Source: Geothermobacter hydrogeniphilus
GTDB lineage: Bacteria; Desulfobacterota; Desulfuromonadia; Desulfuromonadales; Geothermobacteraceae
Assembly: GCF_002898515.1 (NCBI RefSeq)
Contig: NZ_PPFX01000043.1
Coordinates: 1 to 37,894 of the forward strand
DNA: 37,894 bases
Direction: 5' to 3'
Below are positions 20,313 through 28,859 of the stretch, in pieces. Numbering within the stretch: position 1 is the first letter of the stretch; each line of letters starts with the position of its first letter. Under the pieces are notes generated by a model. It saw only the letters and a program-made list of their open reading frames with translations, was not told where the DNA came from and ran no database searches. Made by a program: the position numbers and the translations under genes.

Positions 20313-20327
20313 CCCGAAGGGAACCAT

Positions 20328-21536
20328 ATGACCACATCAGCCAACTGGATATCACGGGGTGAGCACGTCATCACCCGCACCTATGGTCGCTACCCGCTGG
20401 TCCCGGTACGCGGTGCCGGGTGCCGGCTGTGGGATGCCGACGGCAGGGAATATCTCGACTTTCTGGCCGGGGTCGCGGTCAACAATCTCGGCCATTGTCA
20501 CCCGCAGGTGGTCGCAGCCCTGCAGCAGCAGGCGTCGACCCTGCTGCACTGCTCCAACTTCTACCATATCCCCCAGCAGATCGAACTGGCTGAACTGCTG
20601 ACCGCCAACAGTTTCGCCGACCGGGCTTTTTTCTGCAATTCGGGGGCCGAGGCCAACGAGGCGGCGATCAAGCTGGCACGCAAATACAGCCTGGACAAGC
20701 ACGGTTCCGACCGTTCCGGCATCATCACCGCGCTCGAATCCTTTCATGGCCGGACCCTCGGCGCCATCAGCGCCACCGGGCAGGACAAGGTCCGAACCGG
20801 TTTCGCCCCGACGGTCCCCGGCTTCAGCTACGTCCCCTTCGGCGAGATCGACGCCCTCGAAGCGGCAATCACCCCCGAGACCTGCGCCGTCCTGCTCGAA
20901 CCGGTCCAGGGCGAAGGGGGTGTCAACCTGCCCCCCGCCGGTTACCTGAAGCAGGTGCGGCAGCTCTGCGACAGACATCAGCTGCTGCTGATTTTCGACG
21001 AAGTCCAGGTCGGCTGCGGCCGCACCGGTCACCTCTTCGCCTACCAGCACGACGCCATCGAGCCGGATATCATGACGCTCGCCAAGGCCCTCGGCGGCGG
21101 TCCGCCGATCGGCGCGATGCTGTCCACCGAGGAAGTCGCCACCAGCTTCGGCCCCGGCACCCACGGCTCGACCTTCGGCGGCAACCCGCTGATCGCCGCC
21201 GCCGGCATCGCCACCATGAAGGTGCTGCTCGAAGGGCATGTTCTGGACAACTGCGTCGCCGTCGGCGCCTACCTCCGGTTCCGCCTGGAGCAGCTGAAAA
21301 AGGATTTCCCCTTCATACGCGATGTCCGTGGCCGCGGCCTGATGCTGGGCGTCGAACTCGATATCGAGGGTGCCGACATCGTCGTCCGGGCGATGCAGAA
21401 AGGGCTGCTGATCAACTGCACGGTCGGCAGGGTGCTGCGCCTGGTCCCTCCGCTGACCGTCAGCCGCAGCGAAGTTGACCAGGCAATTGATATTATTGAA
21501 GATATTTTCCGAGAGATGTCAGGAGTGACCCAATGA
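20328..21536 (+). CDS. argD: Acetylornithine aminotransferase
   Basis: PLP-dependent class III aminotransferase converting N-acetylglutamate semialdehyde to N-acetylornithine; such enzymes often also make N-succinyl-LL-DAP. The 402-residue product has FFCNSGAEANEAAIKLARKY, SFHGRTLGAISATGQ, LIFDEVQVGCGRTGHLFAYQ and the PLP lysine K253 in TLAKALGGGPPIGAM. ATG 20328 has GAAGGGA upstream and fits the family N-terminus. An in-frame start at 20205 would run through the repeat DNA and was rejected. Its stop overlaps the argF start (ATGA). Confidence 0.97.
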   Translation: MTTSANWISRGEHVITRTYGRYPLVPVRGAGCRLWDADGREYLDFLAGVAVNNLGHCHPQVVAALQQQASTLLHCSNFYHIPQQIELAELLTANSFADRAFFCNSGAEANEAAIKLARKYSLDKHGSDRSGIITALESFHGRTLGAISATGQDKVRTGFAPTVPGFSYVPFGEIDALEAAITPETCAVLLEPVQGEGGVNLPPAGYLKQVRQLCDRHQLLLIFDEVQVGCGRTGHLFAYQHDAIEPDIMTLAKALGGGPPIGAMLSTEEVATSFGPGTHGSTFGGNPLIAAAGIATMKVLLEGHVLDNCVAVGAYLRFRLEQLKKDFPFIRDVRGRGLMLGVELDIEGADIVVRAMQKGLLINCTVGRVLRLVPPLTVSRSEVDQAIDIIEDIFREMSGVTQ

Positions 21537-22441
21537 ACAAAGACTTTCTCTGCCTGACCGACTGGAGCAAGGCGGACCTCGACCAGCTGTTCGCCCTGAC
21601 CGGCGACCTCAAGGCCCGGCAGAAACGCGGCGAACCGCATCGGCTGCTGGAAGGCAAAACCCTGGCGATGATCTTCGAGAAGAATTCGACCCGTACCCGG
21701 GTCTCTTTCGAGGTCGGCATGCACCAGCTCGGCGGCCATGCCCTGTTCCTGCATTCGGGAACCACCCAGATGGGGCGCGGCGAACCGGTCAGGGATACCG
21801 GCCGGGTCATGGCCCGCTACTGCGACGGCATCATGATCCGCACCTATTCGCAGCAGGCGGTCGAAGAGCTGGCAACATGGTCGGACGCCCCGGTCATCAA
21901 CGGCCTGACCGATCTCTACCACCCCTGCCAGCTGATGGCCGATATTTTTACCGTCATCGAACACAAGGGCGGCTACCAGGGATTGACCTTCGCCTGGATC
22001 GGCGACGGCAACAACATGGCCAACAGCTGGATCAACGCCGCCGCGGTCCTCGGGTTCAGGCTGTGGGTCGCCACCCCGAAAGGCTACCGTCCCGACAGCG
22101 ACGTGGTTGCCCGCGCCGAAAAGCTCGGCGCCGACCTCAGCTTTACCGATGATCCGCTGGAAGCGGCGGACGGCGCTGATGTCCTGTCGACCGACGTCTG
22201 GGCCAGCATGGGGCAGGAGGAAGAAGCGGAAAAACGCCGTCAGGCCTTTGCCGGATTCCAGCTCGACCGGCGGGTTCTCGACGCGGCGGCGAAGGACGCG
22301 ATTGTGCTGCACTGCCTGCCGGCCCATCGTGGCGAAGAGATCAGCGACGAGGTGATCGAGTCACCGCAGTCGGTCGTCTTCGACGAAGCTGAAAACCGTC
22401 TCCACGCCCAGAAGGCGATTATGGCAACCCTGATGGGATAA
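21533..22441 (+). CDS. argF: Ornithine carbamoyltransferase
   Basis: Condenses ornithine with carbamoyl phosphate to citrulline. The 302-residue product carries the carbamoyl-phosphate motif S52-T-R-T-R, then FEVGMHQLGGHALFL, the HPCQ-equivalent LTDLYHPCQLMADIFT, the ornithine-binding DVWASMGQE and the HCLPAHRGEEI motif at 260-270. Length and motifs are those of anabolic trimeric enzymes. It overlaps argD by four bases and has AGGAG inside the argD end. An inverted heptamer array follows. Confidence 0.97.
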   Translation: MNKDFLCLTDWSKADLDQLFALTGDLKARQKRGEPHRLLEGKTLAMIFEKNSTRTRVSFEVGMHQLGGHALFLHSGTTQMGRGEPVRDTGRVMARYCDGIMIRTYSQQAVEELATWSDAPVINGLTDLYHPCQLMADIFTVIEHKGGYQGLTFAWIGDGNNMANSWINAAAVLGFRLWVATPKGYRPDSDVVARAEKLGADLSFTDDPLEAADGADVLSTDVWASMGQEEEAEKRRQAFAGFQLDRRVLDAAAKDAIVLHCLPAHRGEEISDEVIESPQSVVFDEAENRLHAQKAIMATLMG

Positions 22442-22468
22442 AGGGTAAAAGCGGGTAAGAGCAAAAGC

Positions 22469-22525
22469 GGCTAAAGGCCAAAGGCTAAAGGAGAAAAGAC
22501 AACCCTTAGCCCTTAGCCCTTGGCC
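22469..22525 (+). repeat. Inverted seven-base-period array between argF and the RDD gene
   Basis: Three GGCYAAA units (22469-22489), a 13-base spacer, then three CCCTTRG units (22503-22523). The two halves are complementary apart from scattered wobble positions, giving a stem of about 23 bp. It closely resembles the hslU-argB and argG-NUDIX arrays. Confidence 0.92.
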
Positions 22526-22555
22526 GAACTTAATTTTCAACTTTAACCAACTTAT

Positions 22556-23170
22556 ATGACCATCACCTGCCCCCATTGCCGCTATTCGCGCGACATCGAT
22601 CCGCTGACGGTTCCGGCCAACGTCGTCCGGGTGCTCTGCCCCGAATGCGGCAAGCGGTTTCCCTGGCCGCCGAAGGAACCGGCCGAACCCCGGTCCGAGG
22701 CCGAACCTCGCGTCAGGCCGTCTCTGCCCGTGACCCGGACGTTGCCGCAGACCGCCGGCTTCGGCCTGCGTCTGGTGGCGCAGTTGATCGACGGATTGGC
22801 CTACGGGCTGCTGACCATCGTCATCGCGATCGGACTCTACCTGATCATTGCTTTTTTCGGCGGCAGCAATGAACGTGTTCTCGGTATGATGAGCGGGCTG
22901 GCCCTGTTCACCGTCATTGCCGTCAGCTGGCTGTTCAGCGTTTTCTTCATCGGCTACTGCGGCCAGACCCCGGGCAAGATGGTCACCCGCATCAAGGTGG
23001 TCCGCAACAGTGGCGGAGAGATCGGCTTCGGCGCCGCCATCTTCCGCGAACTGGTGGGCAAGTTCATTTCGACCATGCTTTTCGGCTGCGGCTACCTGAT
23101 GGTGCTGTTCGACGAGCAGCACCGGGGTCTGCACGATAAAATTGCCGATACCAAGGTTGTCAAACTGTGA
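22556..23170 (+). CDS. RDD-family membrane protein with N-terminal zinc ribbon
   Basis: 204-residue protein. Residues 1-32 form a zinc-ribbon knuckle pair of the MJ0042/zinc_ribbon_5 kind (CPHC, then CPECGKRFPWP). A short proline- and arginine-rich linker follows, and the RDD domain begins near residue 62 (GFGLRLVAQLIDGLAYG). Hydrophobic segments at about 75-98 and 108-132 are followed by QTPGKMVTRIKVVR and LVGKFISTMLFGCGYLMVLFDEQHRGLHDKIADTKVV, all typical of RDD proteins. The family's role is poorly known (transport or membrane assembly). It sits inside the arginine cluster without an obvious metabolic link. No Shine-Dalgarno sequence precedes the ATG. Confidence 0.88.
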   Translation: MTITCPHCRYSRDIDPLTVPANVVRVLCPECGKRFPWPPKEPAEPRSEAEPRVRPSLPVTRTLPQTAGFGLRLVAQLIDGLAYGLLTIVIAIGLYLIIAFFGGSNERVLGMMSGLALFTVIAVSWLFSVFFIGYCGQTPGKMVTRIKVVRNSGGEIGFGAAIFRELVGKFISTMLFGCGYLMVLFDEQHRGLHDKIADTKVVKL

Positions 23171-23171
23171 G

Positions 23172-23234
23172 TGTCAGTTGTCAGCTGCAAACTGCAAACT
23201 GCTAACTGTCAGCTATCAGTTGTCAGTTGCAAAC
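23172..23234 (+). repeat. Nine-unit heptamer array upstream of argG
   Basis: Nine consecutive seven-base units with no gap, alternating between TGTCAGY-type and TGCAAAC-type versions. The phase is kept exactly over 63 bp even though units differ. Unlike the GGC/CCC arrays it is not a simple two-arm hairpin. It begins just after the RDD stop and ends 37 bases before the argG ATG. Confidence 0.95.
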
Positions 23235-23271
23235 TTTGCATCGTTCAGAGACGTAACCAAGGAGTCATACA

Positions 23272-24495
23272 ATGAGCAAATACGGTTCGGTTAAAAAAGC
23301 GGTACTCGCCTATTCCGGCGGGCTGGATACCTCGATTATCCTCAAGTGGCTGATCGAGGAGTACGGCTGCGAAGTGGTCGCCTTCTCGGCTGACCTCGGG
23401 CAGGGTGAAGAACTTGACCATATCCCGCAGAAGGCCAAAGATACCGGCGCGGTGGCCTGCCACATCCTCGACCTGCGTGAAGAGTTCGTCCGCGACTTCG
23501 TCTTCCCGATGTTCCGCGCCAACGCCATCTACGAGGGCCGCTACTTTCTCGGCACCTCCATCGCCCGGCCGCTGATCGCCAAGGCGCAGATGGAGATCGC
23601 CGCCAAGGAAGGCGCAGATGCGGTTTCTCACGGAGCGACCGGCAAAGGCAACGACCAGGTGCGGTTCGAACTCGGCTACTACCATTTCGACCCTTCGGTC
23701 AAGGTCATCGCCCCCTGGCGGGAGTGGGATCTGAACAGCCGCTCGGCGCTTGAGGCCTATGCCAAAAAGCACGGCATCCCGATTCCAACCAGCAAGAAAT
23801 TCCCCTGGAGCAGCGACCGCAACCTGCTGCACATCTCCTTCGAGGGAGACGTGCTGGAAGACCCCTGGGCCGAGGCCCCGGAGGAGATGTACCTGCTCAC
23901 CCGGCGGCCTGAAGATGCCCCCGACCAGCCGGAATACCTGGAGATCGAGTTCGAGAAAGGGGACGCGGTCGCCGTCAACGGCGAACGGCTCTCGCCGGCG
24001 GCCCTGCTTGAGAAGCTGAATGCCTATGGCTACGAGCACGGCATTGGCCGCCTCGACCTGCTGGAAAACCGCTACGTCGGCATGAAGAGCCGCGGCGTCT
24101 ATGAAACCCCCGGCGGCACCATCCTCGAAGAAGCCCACCGCGGTGTCGAGCAGATCACCATGGACCGTGAGGTGATGAACCTGCGCGACTCACTGATTCC
24201 GCGCTACGCGGCGATGGTCTACAACGGCTACTGGTTCTCGCCTGAGCGGGAGGCGCTGCAGACCCTGATCGACGAGACCCAGCAGACGGTCAACGGCGTC
24301 GCCCGGGTCAAACTCTACAAGGGACATTGCCGGGTGGTTGGCCGCAAATCGGACACCCACTCCCTGTTCAACCCGGAGTTCGCCACCTTCGAGGCCGATG
24401 AGGTCTACAACCAGGCCGACGCCGAAGGCTTCATCAAGCTCAACGCGCTGCGGCTGAGAATTCGTAGTATGATGAATAAAGGCAAGGCCGGTTGA
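23272..24495 (+). CDS. argG: Argininosuccinate synthase
   Basis: Joins citrulline and aspartate with ATP. The 407-residue product is of the type I (roughly 400-residue) class: the N-type ATP pyrophosphatase loop [19 protein letters not shown] at the start, then [32 protein letters not shown] and the citrulline-binding [21 protein letters not shown] 23272 has AAGGAG upstream. It is transcribed with argF through the RDD gene and two arrays unless those act as punctuation. Confidence 0.98.
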   Translation: MSKYGSVKKAVLAYSGGLDTSIILKWLIEEYGCEVVAFSADLGQGEELDHIPQKAKDTGAVACHILDLREEFVRDFVFPMFRANAIYEGRYFLGTSIARPLIAKAQMEIAAKEGADAVSHGATGKGNDQVRFELGYYHFDPSVKVIAPWREWDLNSRSALEAYAKKHGIPIPTSKKFPWSSDRNLLHISFEGDVLEDPWAEAPEEMYLLTRRPEDAPDQPEYLEIEFEKGDAVAVNGERLSPAALLEKLNAYGYEHGIGRLDLLENRYVGMKSRGVYETPGGTILEEAHRGVEQITMDREVMNLRDSLIPRYAAMVYNGYWFSPEREALQTLIDETQQTVNGVARVKLYKGHCRVVGRKSDTHSLFNPEFATFEADEVYNQADAEGFIKLNALRLRIRSMMNKGKAG

Positions 24496-24507
24496 AAATC
24501 GAGAAGC

Positions 24508-24576
24508 GGCGAAGGGCGAAAGGCTAAGGGAATCGGGCCCGGTCAACCTTTGGCCTTTTGCCCTTGGCCCTTCGCC
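24508..24576 (+). repeat. Inverted seven-base-period array between argG and the NUDIX gene
   Basis: Three GGCNAAR units (24508-24528), a spacer, then four CCYTTNG units (24547-24574). The outer ends GGCGAAGGGC (24508-24517) and GCCCTTCGCC (24567-24576) are perfectly complementary over 10 bp, so the array can close into a long stem-loop. No T-run follows. Confidence 0.93.
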
Positions 24577-24591
24577 GGGGTTAATGTACCC

Positions 24592-25083
24592 ATGGATTTT
24601 CGCAAACAACAGATCAAGACCTCGGTTGTCGCCTGCATCATCGACGAACAGGGACGAACCCTGTTGACCCGGCGGTGTATCGAGCCCTTCTGCAGCCAGT
24701 GGGTGATGCCAGGCGGCAAAATCGACCATGGCGAGGCGATCCTTTCCGCCCTGCACCGTGAAGTTGTGGAGGAGGTCGGACTTGAAGTCAGCGTTGAGGA
24801 ACTGATCGATGTCTACGAACACATCGACATCGGCAGCAAGGGGGATCATTACGTCATCCTCTACTACCGCTGTCGACTGACCGGCGGGGAACTGCAACCG
24901 AACGGCAGCGAATGTACCGAGGCACGCTGGGTCACGGAGGAGGAACTGCCCGCCATGGCCCTGCCGCCGGGCTGCCGCTATATTCTCGGCCAGGTTTTCC
25001 CCCACCTGCCGTGGGGCAAGCTTTCCGCGGCCATCGACGTGGCCGGGGAGGTTCCCGATCAGCTGCAGATGCCGCGTTCCTGA
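24592..25083 (+). CDS. NUDIX hydrolase
   Basis: 163-residue protein with a complete NUDIX box: G-x5-E then x7-REVVEEVGL in the stretch from GGKIDHGE to EEVGLEV (residues about 43-67). Such enzymes hydrolyse nucleoside diphosphates linked to another moiety; the substrate cannot be told. The N-terminal DFRKQQIKTSVVACIIDEQG forms the first strand of the fold. ATG 24592 was chosen; the longer in-frame start at 24550 would lie inside the heptamer array. It is followed 20 bp later by the nitrilase-like gene, so the two may work together, but nothing proves it. Confidence 0.9.
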   Translation: MDFRKQQIKTSVVACIIDEQGRTLLTRRCIEPFCSQWVMPGGKIDHGEAILSALHREVVEEVGLEVSVEELIDVYEHIDIGSKGDHYVILYYRCRLTGGELQPNGSECTEARWVTEEELPAMALPPGCRYILGQVFPHLPWGKLSAAIDVAGEVPDQLQMPRS

Positions 25084-25102
25084 GAGCATTCCGGAAAACT
25101 TT

Positions 25103-26272
25103 ATGGTCCGTATCGTCGAGAAGGATATCCAGGTTGCGTTCCCCCGTGGACACCACCTGCACGCCCTTACCTGCCAGGTGCCGAACCTGCTCGAACGGAC
25201 CGATTTCGCCTTCCGCATCCGCGAACCGGAACGACAGTGGCGGCAGGTCCGCACCATCCTGGAGCTGGTTGCCGAAGGCCGGGGGAACCTGAAAAAACTC
25301 CATTTTCTGCTGCTGCCGGAACTGGTCCTGCCGGCCGAACAGATTTTTGCGGCCCTGGAGCTGATCGAACGCCGGTTTCGACCGAATACCATCACCATCA
25401 TCGGCCTCGAACACATCAGCCTGGCCCGCTTTCGCGACCTGCTGTGCCGCTACCGTGCGGACAACAGGGAAATCCTCGCCGCCGTCGATCGCGATCTCGA
25501 TGCCGGCGAGGTGGAGCAGGTGCCGGTCAACAGCTGCCTGATCGCCTGCAAGGAGCAGGACGGCCGACTGCGGGTCTTTTTCGAGGCCAAGAGTCATCCG
25601 TTCGGCGGAGAAGAGCATTTCGACGCCCGGCACGACCTTTACCGGGGCAAGGTTTTCCCGCTCTTCCGCTGTCACCCGACCTGCTTCAACTTCATGGCCC
25701 TGATCTGTCTCGACTATGTCTACCGCGACCTCTACCAGTCGAACATCAGTGTCATCATCGAACGGGCCAACAAGCTTTTTTTCGAAACCCGGCAACGGCT
25801 GGACCTGCTGGCGGTGATCGAATGCAATCCGAAACCTGAACATCAGGCGTTCAGGGATGTGGTCAACGGTTTCTACGGCGAATATCTCGAATACACTCCG
25901 GGGGTGCGGGACGCCATCACCCTGTTCTGCAACAGTGCGGCGGGAACCCGCTGCGAAGGCGTCCCGAGCGGAGAAGACGGCTTCGGACATTCGAGTGTCA
26001 TCATTCACGAGAGCCACAAACTTGAACAGGTTCAGCTGAGTGAATTCGCCACCGACGATTTCGACGGCCTGCCGGTCTGTCGACTGCGATTCGGCAGCGC
26101 TCCGCGGCTGTATTTTTTCAACCTGCCGGTCTTTCACGAGCTCGACCCCCGCACCACCCGGGTGCCGCTGAAGATCCATTCCATCTTCCGCCCGACCCGG
26201 GACGGAGGATGGACACGGATGAGCAGCGAAGAGCTGGTGGGGCGGGTCGCCGGCAGTGGAAACCTTCTTTAG
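25103..26272 (+). CDS. Divergent nitrilase-superfamily (carbon-nitrogen hydrolase-like) protein
   Basis: 389-residue protein that I do not recognise as any named enzyme. It shows a plausible Glu-Lys-Cys nitrilase triad: E73 in FLLLPELVLP, K163 in VFFEAKSHPFGG and C202 in LICLDYVYRDLY, whose CLDYVY resembles the CYDLRF of the family. Spacing is wider than in typical 270-residue amidases, and the C-terminal 110 residues (including GFGHSSVIIHESHKLEQVQL) have no clear counterpart. There is no signal peptide or membrane segment. Similar divergent nitrilase modules are known fused to reverse transcriptases in phage defence, but here it stands alone after a NUDIX gene. Its TAG stop falls on the first bases of a dispersed repeat, so the original C-terminus may have been altered. 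The Shine-Dalgarno sequence is weak. Confidence 0.6.
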   Translation: MVRIVEKDIQVAFPRGHHLHALTCQVPNLLERTDFAFRIREPERQWRQVRTILELVAEGRGNLKKLHFLLLPELVLPAEQIFAALELIERRFRPNTITIIGLEHISLARFRDLLCRYRADNREILAAVDRDLDAGEVEQVPVNSCLIACKEQDGRLRVFFEAKSHPFGGEEHFDARHDLYRGKVFPLFRCHPTCFNFMALICLDYVYRDLYQSNISVIIERANKLFFETRQRLDLLAVIECNPKPEHQAFRDVVNGFYGEYLEYTPGVRDAITLFCNSAAGTRCEGVPSGEDGFGHSSVIIHESHKLEQVQLSEFATDDFDGLPVCRLRFGSAPRLYFFNLPVFHELDPRTTRVPLKIHSIFRPTRDGGWTRMSSEELVGRVAGSGNLL

Positions 26273-26420
26273 CGGGCTGATGAAAAACGCCCATCTACGG
26301 CGTTGTCCTCACCCCGCGTCAACGACGTACCTTCCGGTACGCCTTATGCCGCAAGGTTACGGGCGCCTTGCATCTGGACATTTTTGCTCAGCCCGGGGAA
26401 CGTGGCTTTTTCAACTCCCG
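26270..26420 (+). repeat. Dispersed palindromic repeat, family 2, copy 2
   Basis: Second copy of the element at 196-347, in the same orientation and similar from TAGCGGGCTGATGAAAAACG to the pyrimidine-rich end CTTTTTCAACTCCC. The central GTACCTTCCGGTAC (around 26328-26341) is a perfect palindrome. The left arm GGGCTGATGAAAAACGCC corresponds to the reverse complement of later segments (GGGCTGAGCAAAAATG). The first three bases supply the stop codon of the nitrilase-like gene. Confidence 0.85.
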
Positions 26421-26439
26421 GCCATGCCCCGGCATTAAC

Positions 26440-26603
26440 ACCTGAATCAGTAAGTACCTGTTGGATGGAGAGTGCAAGTGCTTGTTCTGGATGGGATTTT
26501 CAAAAATCTGAAGCGCACCCATAGGTTCGCTGGTGATTTTTGGGAAGCTCAGGCAGATCAATGACTTGTGCTATCCGCCGACAAGGGGCTCACTGATTCA
26601 GGT
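26440..26603 (+). repeat. 164-bp full-length palindromic element, family 1, copy 1
   Basis: The element is bounded by a perfect 12-bp terminal inverted repeat, ACCTGAATCAGT (26440-26451) and ACTGATTCAGGT (26592-26603). The two halves remain imperfectly complementary all the way to the centre, where AGCGCACC and GGTTCGCT flank CATA. It carries no gene. It starts only 20 bp after the family 2 element and lies 27 bp before the argH ATG. Copies 2 and 3 are at 32398-32560 (reverse orientation) and from 37768. The structure fits a MITE-like or structured-RNA repeat. Confidence 0.9.
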
Positions 26604-26630
26604 TAACAGAGACAACACAAGGAAACGACC

Positions 26631-28013
26631 ATGAGCGAAAAACCCTGGGCCGGGCGCTTCACCCAGCCGACCGACAAGTTCGTTGAAGAATTCACCGCCT
26701 CGATCAGTTTCGACCAGCGGCTCTACCGCTATGACATCCAGGGCTCGATCGCCCATGCCCGGATGCTGGCCAGACAGAAGATCATCAGCGACAAGGACGC
26801 CGAACGAATCGTCTACGGCCTGAATGAAATCCTCGAGGAGATCAATGCCGGCAAGTTCAAATTCTCGGTGGCCCTCGAAGATATTCACATGAACATCGAG
26901 AAACGCCTGATCGAACAGATCGGTCCGGTCGGCGGCAAGCTGCACACCGCCCGTTCACGCAATGACCAGGTGGCCCTCGACATCCGCCTCTACCTGCGTG
27001 ATGAACTTGACGGCCTGGCCGACTACCTCGACGCGCTGCAGGGGGCGCTGCTCGACCAGGCCGAGGCCAATATCGATGTCATCATGCCCGGCTACACCCA
27101 CCTGCAGACCGCCCAGCCGGTGCTCTTCGCCCACCACCTGCTCGCCTACCACGAGATGTTCCTGCGTGACGCCGGTCGCCTGCGTGACCTGCGGCGGCGG
27201 ATGAATGTGCTGCCCCTCGGCGCCGGGGCGCTGGCCGGAACCACCTTCCCCATCGACCGTGAATGGGTCGCCGAGCAGCTCGGTTTCGACGGTGTCACCC
27301 GCAACAGCCTCGATTCGGTCTCCGACCGCGACTTCGGCCTTGAGTTCTGCGGCGCCGCCAGCATCCTGATGATGCACCTGTCGCGCCTGTCGGAAGAACT
27401 GATCCTCTGGTCGAGCGCCGATTTCAACTTCATCGAGCTCTCCGATTCTTTCTGCACCGGCTCTTCGATCATGCCGCAGAAGAAGAACCCCGACGTCCCC
27501 GAACTGGTGCGCGGCAAGACCGGTCGCGTCTACGGCAACCTGATCAGCCTGCTGACGCTGATGAAATCACTGCCGCTGGCCTACAACAAGGACATGCAGG
27601 AGGACAAGGAGCCGCTCTTCGACACCCTCGACACGGTCAAGGGATCGCTGAAGATTTTTGCCGACATGATCGCCCAGCTGCAGGTCCGGGCCGACAACAT
27701 GCGGATCGCCGCCGCCCGCGGCTTCTCGACCGCCACCGACGTCGCCGACTACGTGGTGCGCAAGGGCATCCCCTTCCGCGAAGCCCACGAAATCGTCGGC
27801 AAGACGGTGCGCTACTGCATCGAGAACAACAAGGACATCCCGGAACTGAGTCTCGAAGAGTTCCAGCAGTTCTCACCCGTCATCGGCGCCGATATCTTCG
27901 ATTTCGTCACCCTCGAAGCCTCGGTCAATTCCCGCAAGGCGACCGGCGGCACCGCCCGCGAAGCGGTGGAACGGGAAATCGCCCGTGCCCGCCAGGCGCG
28001 CGGCCGCAACTGA
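26631..28013 (+). CDS. argH: Argininosuccinate lyase
   Basis: Splits argininosuccinate into arginine and fumarate, the last step of the pathway. The 460-residue product has the fumarase/aspartase superfamily blocks: [20 protein letters not shown] (about 103-122), [20 protein letters not shown] (about 151-170) and the signature [12 protein letters not shown] at about 277-288 with the catalytic serine loop. The C-terminal [27 protein letters not shown] is intact. ATG 26631 has an AAGGAAACG ribosome-binding region. It is separated from argG by the NUDIX and nitrilase-like genes and by two dispersed repeats. Confidence 0.98.
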   Translation: MSEKPWAGRFTQPTDKFVEEFTASISFDQRLYRYDIQGSIAHARMLARQKIISDKDAERIVYGLNEILEEINAGKFKFSVALEDIHMNIEKRLIEQIGPVGGKLHTARSRNDQVALDIRLYLRDELDGLADYLDALQGALLDQAEANIDVIMPGYTHLQTAQPVLFAHHLLAYHEMFLRDAGRLRDLRRRMNVLPLGAGALAGTTFPIDREWVAEQLGFDGVTRNSLDSVSDRDFGLEFCGAASILMMHLSRLSEELILWSSADFNFIELSDSFCTGSSIMPQKKNPDVPELVRGKTGRVYGNLISLLTLMKSLPLAYNKDMQEDKEPLFDTLDTVKGSLKIFADMIAQLQVRADNMRIAAARGFSTATDVADYVVRKGIPFREAHEIVGKTVRYCIENNKDIPELSLEEFQQFSPVIGADIFDFVTLEASVNSRKATGGTAREAVEREIARARQARGRN

Positions 28014-28016
28014 GCG

Positions 28017-28778
28017 ATGCTTATCCGAACCCCGGTCCTCATCCTGATCTGCGGGCTGCTGTTGTCCGCCTGCGGGCACAAGGCGGCCCCCAGGCCTCTG
28101 CTGAAGCCTCTGCCGAAGGCGGTGGAGGATCTTTCGGTCCGCCAACTCGGTGCGGCGATGCGCGTTTCCTGGCAGGCGCCGAAAAACAACCAGGACGGCA
28201 CGCCGATCACCGACCTCGATCATTTCGCCGTCTACCGTATGAGCTACGACCCGGCCGATGACTGCCTCGAATGCCGCGACACCTCGGCCCTGCTGCGTGA
28301 TGTCGACCCCGACTTCCCGGGTGACGTCCAGGTCGTCAACGGCCGTTATCTCCTGATCGACCGGCAGGAGCTGCTGGCCGGTCGCGGTTACCAGTATCGC
28401 GTCAGCGCGGTCACCGTCGGCGGCTACCCGGGGGTGCCGGCCAAGGTCCGCCGCCCTTACCTGCAGCCGCCGATGGCGCCGAAAGAACTCTCGGCAACGA
28501 GCCTGAAACGATTCATCCGCCTGAAATGGCAACCGGTCAAACCCGTTGAAGGCATGACACTGCTCGGCTACCACCTCTACCGGGCCACCGGATCAGCCCC
28601 GCTGGCCCTGTTGCCGCTCAACGCCACGCCCGAACAGGGGACCGGTTACGACGATTTCACCATCTCTGGAAGCAACAGCTACCGTTATGCCGTCCGCGCG
28701 GTCTGGAAGCGGGACGGCACCGAGCTGGAAAGCGAACTTTCCAACCTGGTCACTGTCCCCGCCGACGGTTTACAATAG
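28017..28778 (+). CDS. Fibronectin type III-like lipoprotein
   Basis: 253-residue predicted lipoprotein: signal sequence MLIRTPVLILICGLLLSAC with lipobox L16-S-A-C19 and lipidated Cys19. The mature part looks like two beta-sandwich (FN3-like) domains, the first beginning about residue 37 (VEDLSVRQLGAAMRVSWQAP) and the second about 157 (PKELSATSLKRFIRLKWQPV), each with strands such as FAVYRM and YHLYRA. A C-x3-C pair (CLECRD) may form a disulfide or bind a metal. It starts three bases after argH, and a lipoprotein of this kind commonly follows argH in Geobacter relatives as I recall. Function unknown. Confidence 0.85.
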   Translation: MLIRTPVLILICGLLLSACGHKAAPRPLLKPLPKAVEDLSVRQLGAAMRVSWQAPKNNQDGTPITDLDHFAVYRMSYDPADDCLECRDTSALLRDVDPDFPGDVQVVNGRYLLIDRQELLAGRGYQYRVSAVTVGGYPGVPAKVRRPYLQPPMAPKELSATSLKRFIRLKWQPVKPVEGMTLLGYHLYRATGSAPLALLPLNATPEQGTGYDDFTISGSNSYRYAVRAVWKRDGTELESELSNLVTVPADGLQ

Positions 28779-28859
28779 TTTCGGTCTGTGCTACCAAGGG
28801 AATCTTATCGGGGAAAGAAAAAAATACCGCTGTTCCACGCAACAGGAGGAGGTCCTTTC

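Noticed and set aside
23172-23234. CRISPR-like array
   Set aside because: Units are seven bases long and contiguous, without spacers; no cas gene is present.
24508-24576. Heptamer hairpin as an intrinsic terminator of argG
   Set aside because: Stem is strong but no T-run follows, and the same structure recurs between genes that appear co-transcribed.
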